In this document: piece after piece, positions 16,048 through 23,796 of the stretch | Layout: each line of letters begins with the position of its first letter | Position numbering within the stretch: position 1 is the stretch's first letter | Source: Clostridiales bacterium | GTDB taxonomy: Bacteria > Bacillota > Clostridia > Lachnospirales > Lachnospiraceae | Assembly (NCBI GenBank): GCA_021199135.1 | Contig: JAJQIQ010000149.1 | Location: 1 to 24,977, forward strand | DNA: 24,977 nt | Direction: 5' to 3' | The notes under the pieces: model-generated | Databases searched by the model: none | What the model was told of the DNA's origin: nothing | The model's input: only the letters and a program-made list of their open reading frames with translations | Program-made: the position numbers and the translations under genes

Positions 16048-16955
16048 TGAGAAGTCGTGAGAGAGAAATCGATCCCCGCATGAAAAAAGTGCATTTCTGG
16101 AACCGGCCTAAAGAGACTAAGCTGAACCGTTCCATGGCAGGAAACACGCTACTTTTCGTCATCATGATCATCTGCGGCATCTTCATGGCGCTGCCGCTCG
16201 TCATGATCATAAACAACGCGCTGAAGCCTCTGGACGAGATTTACCAGTTCCCGCCTAGGGTCTTCGTGCGGCATCCCACGCTGGAGAATTTCTCGGACCT
16301 TTTCGTCATCATGAGCGATTCCTGGGTCCCGTTCTCCAGGTATATTTTGAACACGATCATCATCACCGGCGGCGGCATGGTGGGACACGTCATAATCGCG
16401 TCCCTGGCGGCCTACCCGCTGGCGAAGCACGAGTTCCCGTTCAAGAGGATCCTCTTCCAGATGGTCGTGCTCTCGATGATGTTCTCATGGACGGTCACGC
16501 AGATCCCGCAGTATTTGGTGATCAGCTGGCTGCACATAAACAACACCTACGCCGCGCTGATACTTCCGGCCTGGTGTTTCGGCATGGGCCTTTACCTGAT
16601 GAAGCAGTTCATGGAGCAGCTGCCTGACTCGCTGATGGAGTCGGCGCGGCTGGACGGCGCGTCCGAGTGGAGCATATTCTGGAGGATAGTCATGCCGAAC
16701 GTCAAGCCCGCGTGGCTGACGCTGGCCATCTTCCAGTTCCAGCAGATGTGGGCGAACACGGGCTCCCTGTTCCTACGCGACGAGCAGCTCAAGCCTATGC
16801 AGTACGCGCTGCAGCAGGTCATCGCAGGAGGCACGGCGCGAGCCGGCGCAGGAGCCGCGGTCACGTTCATCATCGCGGCAGTGCCGATCATATTCTTCCT
16901 GTTCTGCCAGAGCAACGTCGTGGAGACCATGACGTCGTCCGGCATGAAGGATTGA
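16047..16955 (+). CDS. Carbohydrate ABC transporter permease, MalG/UgpE type (pair 1)
   Basis: Partner of the preceding permease, 302 aa. The first segment is NTLLFVIMIICGIFMALPLV, followed by a MalG-like external loop ALKPLDEIYQFPPRVF. The EAA loop reads SLMESARLDGASEWSIFWRI with MPNVKP. AAGGAGGG at about 16028-16035 is the ribosome site. No ATPase gene follows, so energy coupling must rely on a shared MsmK/UgpC-type ATPase encoded elsewhere, as is common in Firmicutes sugar importers. Confidence 0.95.
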   Translation: MRSREREIDPRMKKVHFWNRPKETKLNRSMAGNTLLFVIMIICGIFMALPLVMIINNALKPLDEIYQFPPRVFVRHPTLENFSDLFVIMSDSWVPFSRYILNTIIITGGGMVGHVIIASLAAYPLAKHEFPFKRILFQMVVLSMMFSWTVTQIPQYLVISWLHINNTYAALILPAWCFGMGLYLMKQFMEQLPDSLMESARLDGASEWSIFWRIVMPNVKPAWLTLAIFQFQQMWANTGSLFLRDEQLKPMQYALQQVIAGGTARAGAGAAVTFIIAAVPIIFFLFCQSNVVETMTSSGMKD

Positions 16956-16968
16956 TAGGAGGAGCGGT

Positions 16969-18471
16969 ATGAGGAGACGAAAGACATATCTCAAACTGGC
17001 TGCCCTTTGCATGGCGGCGCTCGTGGCGGCCTTGGTGCCGATGGAGTCGCTGTACGCGGACGAGCTTCCATATGAGACCTACACGTATGACTACTGGGAA
17101 AACATCGTCATCACCCCGGCGGCCTATGTGCCGGCGGGCAGCGTGACCGGGACGGACGTAGGGGCGGGCGAATTCAGCGAGCCGCAGGATTTCTGCCTGG
17201 ACGACGACGGCAACCTCTATGTCGCGGACACCGGGAACAACCGCATCGTCGTGCTCGACCCCACATATTCCGAGGTGCTGCAGGTCATCGACAGCTTCGA
17301 TATGCGCGGGACGACGAGCACGTTCGACGCGCCGTACGGGGTCTGCGTGTCCGAGAACGGCCAGCTCTACATTGCCGACTCCAACAACAGGCGGGTCGTG
17401 GTCCTGGAGCTGAACGGCGACTTCGTGAAGATCATCGACAACCCGCAGTCCGAGATCCTTGAGGACGGCTTCGACTTCGTGCCTCTCAAGGTCACGGTCG
17501 ACTATGCGGACCGCGTGTATGTCATCGTAAAGAACGCTTTCGAGGGAATCCTCGTGTTTGAGAACACCGGCGATTTCACCGGATATTTCGGAACCATCGA
17601 CGTGACGCTGACGCTCTGGGAGAAGTTCTGGAGGAGGCTTGCCAGCAAGCAGGAGCGCGCCAAGTCACAGCTGTACATCCCGACCGAGTTCACGGGCATC
17701 GACATCGACAGCGACGGCTTCGTTTACGCGTCAAACATCGACTCAGAGGGCGAGCAGGGCGTGCGCCGGTTGAATCCCCGAGGGGAGGACGTCATCCAGA
17801 AGGGCGAGAATGGCAACGTCGGCGGCGACATCGTGACCGGCACCTACGGCACGTACAGCGGCCCGTCCGAATTCACCGACGTGGTGTACCGGGGCAAGGG
17901 AATGTACTCTGCGCTCGACCGCAAGCGCGGGCGCATCTTCACATACGACAAGGAGGGCAACCTGCTCTATATCTTCGGCGGGCTTGGCAGCCAGGAGGGG
18001 ACCTTCAACACGCCTATCGCCATAGAGTCGACGGACAGCCAGATCCTGGTGCTCGACGCCTACTACGGCTCCATCCTGCTGTTTGACGCCACGGAGTACG
18101 GGCAGCTGATAAACGATGCGGTCGGCCTCCGCTACGACGGCGACGAGACAGAGGCCATCGCCAAGTGGGAGCGCGTGCTCGAGCTGAATGAGAACAACGA
18201 GCTGGCGAACACCGGTATCGGCAAGGCATACCTGACCGCCGGCGACAACAAGACGGCGATGAAATACCTCAAGCTCGGAATGAACCGGAAATATTATTCC
18301 ATCGCATGGAAGCGCTACCGCAACGAGATCCTCTCGAACAACATCGGCTGGATCCTGACAGTGATAATAATTGTCATCATCTTGCTCATCGTATACTTTA
18401 GGATTATCCGCCGCCACTTTGGCAAGCACAAGGGCGAGAAAAAGAAGAAGCAGGAGGGGCTGTTGACATGA
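16969..18471 (+). CDS. Extracellular NHL beta-propeller protein with TPR segment and C-terminal membrane anchor
   Basis: A 500-aa protein with signal peptide (cleavage near LYA-DE, residue 30), then about six NHL-type blades to roughly residue 385, for example DDDGNLYVADTGNNRIVVLD and SENGQLYIADSNNRRVVVLE. A TPR-like helical pair follows (about 390-450, AIAKWERVLELNENNELA). One membrane segment (about 458-478, ILTVIIIVIILLIVYFRII) precedes a Lys-rich tail. Topology should be propeller and TPR outside, tail inside. NHL propellers bind proteins or glycans; a scaffold, sensor or substrate-docking role is inferred. The gene starts 13 bases after the permease (GGAGG site) and overlaps the Yip1 gene by ATGA. 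A lactonase-type enzyme is less likely given the membrane anchor. Confidence 0.8.
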   Translation: MRRRKTYLKLAALCMAALVAALVPMESLYADELPYETYTYDYWENIVITPAAYVPAGSVTGTDVGAGEFSEPQDFCLDDDGNLYVADTGNNRIVVLDPTYSEVLQVIDSFDMRGTTSTFDAPYGVCVSENGQLYIADSNNRRVVVLELNGDFVKIIDNPQSEILEDGFDFVPLKVTVDYADRVYVIVKNAFEGILVFENTGDFTGYFGTIDVTLTLWEKFWRRLASKQERAKSQLYIPTEFTGIDIDSDGFVYASNIDSEGEQGVRRLNPRGEDVIQKGENGNVGGDIVTGTYGTYSGPSEFTDVVYRGKGMYSALDRKRGRIFTYDKEGNLLYIFGGLGSQEGTFNTPIAIESTDSQILVLDAYYGSILLFDATEYGQLINDAVGLRYDGDETEAIAKWERVLELNENNELANTGIGKAYLTAGDNKTAMKYLKLGMNRKYYSIAWKRYRNEILSNNIGWILTVIIIVIILLIVYFRIIRRHFGKHKGEKKKKQEGLLT

Positions 18472-19100
18472 AAAAATATTTTTCTGGAGACAAATGGAAA
18501 TATGCCTTCTACACCGTCAGCCACCCCATGGATGCCTACTATGAGATCCGGCATCGGGACCGTGGCAGCGTGCCGATAGCGATTATTTTCGTCATCTTGT
18601 TTTCGTTCACGTTCTCGATAAACAGGATCGGCGCCAGCTTCGTGGTGAACGACACCGACCCGTCCACCGTGAACGCGGCGACGGAGCTTGTCGCCGTGCT
18701 GATGCTGTACGCGCTCTTCTGCATAGGCAACTGGTCAATCACCTGCCTGATGCAGGGCGAGGGGCGGCTCAAGGATATCACGATCGCCATCGGCTATGGG
18801 TTCATCCCGATGATCGTCTGCATAAACATCGGCACCATCGTAAGCCAGGCGGTCGCGAAGGATGAGGCGGCGTTCTACTACCTGATCTGCGGAATCGGGA
18901 TCGCGTACGGCCTCGTCATGATGTTCATGGGCATCATGACCGTGCACAACTACACGCTCGGCAAGGCCATACTGACGGTTATCCTGACCTTCGTGGCCAT
19001 GCTGATAATAATTTTCTTGGTACTGTTGTTCATCGATCTGATCAACCAGGTATTCAGCTTCTTCCGCAGCATATACCAAGAGCTGATCTACCGCACCTAG
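18468..19100 (+). CDS. Yip1-family integral membrane protein
   Basis: A 210-aa protein with about five membrane segments: VPIAIIFVILFSFTFSI, ELVAVLMLYALFCIGNW, a GFIPMIVCINIGTIVS segment, LICGIGIAYGLVMMFMGIMT and a long segment ending IIIFLVLLFIDLINQVF. The N terminus KYAFYTVSHPMDAYYEIRH resembles the opening of bacterial Yip1 proteins (P-x-x-x-F-x-x-I/R pattern). Function unknown. It starts within the stop of the NHL gene (ATGA) and ends 11 bases before the DUF5696-like gene, with AGGAGGAGG as that gene's ribosome site. Constant coupling to these two neighbours suggests it is a membrane partner of theirs. Confidence 0.75.
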   Translation: MKKYFSGDKWKYAFYTVSHPMDAYYEIRHRDRGSVPIAIIFVILFSFTFSINRIGASFVVNDTDPSTVNAATELVAVLMLYALFCIGNWSITCLMQGEGRLKDITIAIGYGFIPMIVCINIGTIVSQAVAKDEAAFYYLICGIGIAYGLVMMFMGIMTVHNYTLGKAILTVILTFVAMLIIIFLVLLFIDLINQVFSFFRSIYQELIYRT

Positions 19101-19111
19101 GAGGAGGGGAC

Positions 19112-21694
19112 ATGAGCAGAAGCAGAAAAATCATCATTGCCGTCGTAGCGATCATAGTGCTCATCGCCGCCATCGTGTTCCTCAGGTGGGTGGTGCATTA
19201 TCGCATGTACAATGTGTACAAGAACGACCTGTCTTCCTATGAGTACGAGGAGGGCACGACCTACCAGGCGCTGAGCGAGACCATCTCCGACGTGAAGGAG
19301 ATGGATCTTGTGGCGGAGAACGACACGCTCAAGCTCTATGCCGACACCGAGACCGGATATGTCGCGGTGGTCGACAAGAGGAACGGCCAGATCACGTACT
19401 CCAACCCGCTCGACGCGGACGACGACCCGGTTGCGAACACGGCGAACGTGAATTACCTGAAGTCGCAGCTCGTGGTGGATTACTTCAACACGTCGAGGAC
19501 GCAGGGCACCTTCGACTCATACAGTTATTGCACCAGCCTGGGCCAGCTCGAGGTGGAATCCATCGAGGACGGCATACGCTTCATATACACCATCGGCGAC
19601 CTCTCGAGCGCGACGGGTATCGTGCCGCAGTACATCAGCGTGGACACGCTGAACGACGTGATATCAAAGCTCCCTGACGACGAGGCGAGCTTCGTGTCCA
19701 AGAAATATATTGACAGCAAGGTGGCCGACAACTACATGGAGCTTCTGGAGTCGGCGGTCAGCGGCGCTTCGCAGCTCCGTAAGCTGAACACCTACTTCGA
19801 GGAGGTGGGATTCACCGAGGACGACTACATTCGCGAGATGGAGGGATCCGGCGTGGAGGGCGCGGTGCCGATTTCCTTCGTGATTCCGCTTGAGTACCGC
19901 CTGGACGACGACGCGGTCGACGTCTCCATACCGATGTGCGCCGTGGAGGAGAACGGCGGCGGCACGATTTACCGCATCCAGATGCTGCGCTACTTCGGCG
20001 CGGCTGGGACGGACGAGGACGGATACATGCTGGTGCCGAATGGCTCCGGCTCACTGATAAACTTCAACAACGGCAAGAGCTCCGTGGAGAATTATTCCGA
20101 GTATGTCTACGGGATGGACCTGCTGACGGCCGACTACACCGTCGTTGAGAACACAGAGGACACGAAGATGGCGCTGTACGGGATTTTCCGCGACGACAGC
20201 AGCATCTTCGCGACGATAGAGGACGGCGCGTCGCTGTCGTACCTCACGGCGGGCGTGTCCGGAAAAGTGAATTCATACAACTACGTCTACCCGACGTTCG
20301 TGCTGAGGGGCAACGACAAGCTGTCGATGTTCGGCACGACCGGAAACGAGGCTGACCTGCCGATCGTGGAGACGAAATTCTACGATGTGGACCTGACGGT
20401 GAAGTACACGATGCTCGCCGGGGACGAGACGGACTACTCGGCAGCCGCCAACTATTACCGGGAGCGCTTGGTGAGCGAGGGGGCGCTGACGGATGACGAG
20501 AGCGGCGATGGCGACATCAAGTTCTATTATGACGTCCTGGGAGGCGTCAGCAAGAGCAGGTATTTCCTGGGGATCAAATACACCGGCACCTATTCCATGA
20601 CCACGTTCGCGCAGGCCGAGGAGATTTCGGACGACCTGGCGGCGAGCGGCATCACGAACCAGGTGATGAACTTCCAGGGCTGGATGAACCGCGGCTACTA
20701 CCACGACGTGGTGAACCAGATCCACGTCATGGGCAAGCTGGGCGGCAAGTCGGGCCTGAAGAGCCTGAACAGCACCGTGTCTGAGAACGGCGGCATCCTG
20801 TACGCCGACGTGGCGTTCCAGAAGGTGACGGAGATCAGCCGGCGGTACTCTTCGAACAGCGAGACATCCCGCTACTACGGCGGCGGCTATATCGCGGACT
20901 TCGGCCTCGTCAATCCGGCGACGATGCGCCGGACTTCAGGCCTTGGCTACAACGCGAACCTTTACTACCTGATTTCGCCCAAGTTTTTGGTGCGCTACGT
21001 GAATAAGTTCACGAACAAGATTGGCAATTACGACGTGGACGGCATCTCCCTGCGCGACCTAGGCGACGAGCTGCACTCCGACAAGAAGAGGACGGCGGTC
21101 ATAAACCGCGAGGAGGCGCTGGACGTGGTGCTCGCGTCACTGCAGCAGGTTGACGACGTCGGCAAGAACGTCCTGCTGAACAACAGCAACGACTACGCCT
21201 TCGCCTACGCCGACGACATCATAAACGTGCCGCTAACCGGAAATAACTACTACATCATCGACGAGGACGTGCCGTTCTACGAGATGCTGATTCACGGCTA
21301 CATAGACTACTCCGGGGACGTGATAAACTTAAGCGACTCATCGGACATCACGGACATAGTCCTAGAGCTGGTGGAGGCCGGCGCCTCACCGCACTTCATG
21401 TTCTCCTGGGAGTCATCCAGCGAGCTGAAGAACACGGCATTGAACCGTTTCTACTCCATCCAGTATGACAACTGGAAGGACACGGCGGTGGACATATATG
21501 AGCAGGTGAACGGCGCACTCCAGTACGTGAGCGGCTCCGCGATCGTAAAGCACGAGATCATAAGCGACGCCCTGAGGGCCGTCACATATGACAACGGCGT
21601 CACGATCTATGTCAACACCGGCACACAGGACGAGACGGCGGATGGCATTACTGTACCGGCCAGAAGTTATGCAGTAAGGGGAGGGCAGTCATGA
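19112..21694 (+). CDS. DUF5696-like membrane-anchored protein with glycoside-hydrolase-like architecture
   Basis: An 860-aa protein with one N-terminal membrane segment (about 7-28) and the rest probably outside. Residues about 64-460 are beta-rich and resemble the supersandwich domain preceding TIM barrels in families such as GH31 or GH101 (DTLKLYADTETGYVAVVDKR). Residues about 470-770 look like a TIM barrel: FYYDVLGGV, NFQGWMNRGYYHD, GGILYADVAF, DVDGISLRDLGDEL, GKNVLLNNSNDYAFAYAD. Acidic candidates for catalysis are D566, D643, D649 and D652. A small C-terminal beta domain (VTYDNGVTIYVNTG) also fits glycosidases. The DUF5696 label is from memory of Firmicutes families seen with Yip1 and ABC permeases; enzymatic activity is a hypothesis. 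Its stop overlaps the next permease start (ATGA). Confidence 0.7.
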   Translation: MSRSRKIIIAVVAIIVLIAAIVFLRWVVHYRMYNVYKNDLSSYEYEEGTTYQALSETISDVKEMDLVAENDTLKLYADTETGYVAVVDKRNGQITYSNPLDADDDPVANTANVNYLKSQLVVDYFNTSRTQGTFDSYSYCTSLGQLEVESIEDGIRFIYTIGDLSSATGIVPQYISVDTLNDVISKLPDDEASFVSKKYIDSKVADNYMELLESAVSGASQLRKLNTYFEEVGFTEDDYIREMEGSGVEGAVPISFVIPLEYRLDDDAVDVSIPMCAVEENGGGTIYRIQMLRYFGAAGTDEDGYMLVPNGSGSLINFNNGKSSVENYSEYVYGMDLLTADYTVVENTEDTKMALYGIFRDDSSIFATIEDGASLSYLTAGVSGKVNSYNYVYPTFVLRGNDKLSMFGTTGNEADLPIVETKFYDVDLTVKYTMLAGDETDYSAAANYYRERLVSEGALTDDESGDGDIKFYYDVLGGVSKSRYFLGIKYTGTYSMTTFAQAEEISDDLAASGITNQVMNFQGWMNRGYYHDVVNQIHVMGKLGGKSGLKSLNSTVSENGGILYADVAFQKVTEISRRYSSNSETSRYYGGGYIADFGLVNPATMRRTSGLGYNANLYYLISPKFLVRYVNKFTNKIGNYDVDGISLRDLGDELHSDKKRTAVINREEALDVVLASLQQVDDVGKNVLLNNSNDYAFAYADDIINVPLTGNNYYIIDEDVPFYEMLIHGYIDYSGDVINLSDSSDITDIVLELVEAGASPHFMFSWESSSELKNTALNRFYSIQYDNWKDTAVDIYEQVNGALQYVSGSAIVKHEIISDALRAVTYDNGVTIYVNTGTQDETADGITVPARSYAVRGGQS

Positions 21695-22698
21695 GACCAA
21701 TCATAAATCGGGAGAAAGAGCGCGAGGAAGAACAGGTGAAAGAGCGCGTGAAAGTGCGCGCGGTGGCGCGCGAGCGGGAGCCCAGAATTAAAAAGAGAAG
21801 GCTTTCCCTGAGCCAAAGGCGGGGGATATCGGGGCTCCTGTTCATACTGCCCTGGCTGATCGGGTTCATCTGGTTCTACGCCAGGAGCCTGTTCATGACC
21901 GTCCAGTTTTCCCTGTCGGACCTGACGGTGAACACCGGCGGCGGTTACAGCTTGGCATTCGTGGGGCTCCAGAACTTCATATACGCGTTCCGGGTGCACC
22001 CGACGTACAAGCAGGTGCTCGTCACCTCCCTCGGCAACATGCTCATAGACGTTCCGCTGATCACGTTCTTCAGCCTGTTCATGGCCATATTGCTGAACCA
22101 GAAGTTCAAGGGGAGGACGCTTGTCAGGGCGATTTTCTTCCTGCCGGTCATCCTGAGCTCCGGCGCGATATCGGACGCAATGGATTTGGCCAGGACCATG
22201 ATGAGCGGCGGCATTTCGTCCGCCAGCGCCGAGATGGCGGCGGCCACCACGACCGGCGTGAGCGTGCAATACTACATACAGATGTTCAGCGCGCTCGGCA
22301 TACCGCAAAGCCTGATAGAATATGTCTCGGGAGCCGTGAACCGGATAAGCGACATCGTGAACGCCTCGGGAATACAGATAATCATATTCATAGCGGCCTT
22401 GCAATCCATACCGAGCTCGATGTACGAGGTGGCGAAGATCGAGGGCGCTACCAGCTACGAGACATTCTGGAAGGTGACCTTCCCGATGGTGCTGCCTCAC
22501 GTCATCACGAACATAGTCTACACGGTGGTGGACAGCTTCACGAATTCCGACGTGGTGGATTTGGCGTACACCACGGCGTTCGAGGACATGAATTACGGGC
22601 TGAGCTCCGTGTTCAGCTTGGTGTCCACGGTGATAACATGCCTGATACTCGTGATTGTCTGTCGATTTATACAGAAGCGAACGTTCTACTATAATTAA
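21691..22698 (+). CDS. Sugar ABC transporter permease, MalF/UgpA type (pair 2)
   Basis: Second inward permease of the locus, 335 aa. A highly charged Arg/Glu/Lys cytosolic tail (about 45 residues) precedes the first segment ISGLLFILPWLIGFIWFYAR. The EAA loop reads YEVAKIEGATSYETFWKVTF with PMVLPH. A long extracellular part between membrane segments (about 165-225, SSASAEMAAATTTGVSVQYY) is larger than in pair 1. It is coupled by ATGA to the DUF5696-like gene, which suggests the two products work together. Sequence differs clearly from pair 1, so this is not a recent duplication. Confidence 0.94.
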   Translation: MRPIINREKEREEEQVKERVKVRAVAREREPRIKKRRLSLSQRRGISGLLFILPWLIGFIWFYARSLFMTVQFSLSDLTVNTGGGYSLAFVGLQNFIYAFRVHPTYKQVLVTSLGNMLIDVPLITFFSLFMAILLNQKFKGRTLVRAIFFLPVILSSGAISDAMDLARTMMSGGISSASAEMAAATTTGVSVQYYIQMFSALGIPQSLIEYVSGAVNRISDIVNASGIQIIIFIAALQSIPSSMYEVAKIEGATSYETFWKVTFPMVLPHVITNIVYTVVDSFTNSDVVDLAYTTAFEDMNYGLSSVFSLVSTVITCLILVIVCRFIQKRTFYYN

Positions 22699-22715
22699 GG
22701 GAAAGGGGAAAAGAG

Positions 22716-23744
22716 ATGGAAAAGGCGAAAACCGAAGGAAAACCGGTCATCAAGGAAAAGCTCGCCACCGCGAGCAAAAAATACCATGAGTTCATGGATG
22801 ATGCCCAGTTCGTCAACGACCGCCAGCGCTGGATCAACAACGGCAGGAAGTTCATCATGTTTTTGTTCAAGCTGGTCATCATCGTGGGCGTGTGCTACGT
22901 CATCCTAGGTCCGGTGATTGGAATTATCAGCAGCTCTTTTTTCTCCGATGCGGATAATTACAACCCGATGGTGTACCTGATTCCGCAGGCGCCAACGCTT
23001 GACCGCTACAAAGTGGCGATGCAGTACTTAAATTACTGGAAGACGATGTTTTCATCGCTCCTGTATTCCGGTACGCTGATGGTCATCCAGGTGTTTATCT
23101 GCTCGATGGTTGGATACGGGTTCGCGAGGTTTGACTTCCCGCTGAAGAAGATTCTCTTCGCCCTCGTGGTCGTCATGATCGTCATCCCGACGCACACCAT
23201 CATGCTTCCGCTGTACATGACGTTCGCGCAGTTCGACGTGTTCGGCCTCATCAAGCTGTTCACGGGGAGCGCGATAAACCTCCTGTCCACGCCGGTGCCC
23301 ATGTACATCATGACGTTTTTTGGCTGCGGGCTGAGGTCAGGGCTCTACATCTACATATTCAACCAGTTTTTCCGAGGCCTCCCGAAGGAGATCGAGGAGG
23401 CGGCGCTGGTGGACGGAGCCAGCACTTGGTACACCTATTTGCGCATCATGCTGATAAACGCGCTTCCGTCCGTCGTCACTGTCGCCATATTCTCACTGGT
23501 ATGGCAGTACAACGACACGTTTTATGCGAAACTGTTCCTGATCAGCGACAGCATCGTGATCAGTAAAAAGATATCTACGATAGAGGCGTCCATTTCCAAC
23601 GTGGAGAAAATCCTGGATCCAAACATCCTGGAGCTGTACGTGGATGCCGGAATCGTGCTGATCATGATACCGATAGTAATCATCTACATCGCATTGCAGA
23701 AACAGTTTATTGAAGGCGTTGAACGGAGCGGTATCGTCGGGTAG
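22716..23744 (+). CDS. Carbohydrate ABC transporter permease, MalG/UgpE type (pair 2)
   Basis: Partner of the preceding permease, 342 aa with a cytosolic N-terminal region of about 45 residues, then FIMFLFKLVIIVGVCYVILG. The EAA loop is IEEAALVDGASTWYTYLRIM. The external loop NPMVYLIPQAPTLDRYKVAM is MalG/LplC-like. The ribosome site AAAGGGGAAAAG lies just before ATG 22716. No ATPase follows. A lipoprotein gene begins 52 bases downstream without a visible terminator between. Confidence 0.94.
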   Translation: MEKAKTEGKPVIKEKLATASKKYHEFMDDAQFVNDRQRWINNGRKFIMFLFKLVIIVGVCYVILGPVIGIISSSFFSDADNYNPMVYLIPQAPTLDRYKVAMQYLNYWKTMFSSLLYSGTLMVIQVFICSMVGYGFARFDFPLKKILFALVVVMIVIPTHTIMLPLYMTFAQFDVFGLIKLFTGSAINLLSTPVPMYIMTFFGCGLRSGLYIYIFNQFFRGLPKEIEEAALVDGASTWYTYLRIMLINALPSVVTVAIFSLVWQYNDTFYAKLFLISDSIVISKKISTIEASISNVEKILDPNILELYVDAGIVLIMIPIVIIYIALQKQFIEGVERSGIVG

Positions 23745-23796
23745 CATGCGGCCGTTTCGCACGACAAAAACAAATTCAAAAAAAGGAGGAGAAAAA

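Noticed and set aside
21667..22500. Minus-strand 277-codon open frame opposite a permease
   Set aside because: Translation is Arg/His/Tyr-rich without membrane segments or motifs; the plus strand encodes a clear ABC permease with EAA loop.
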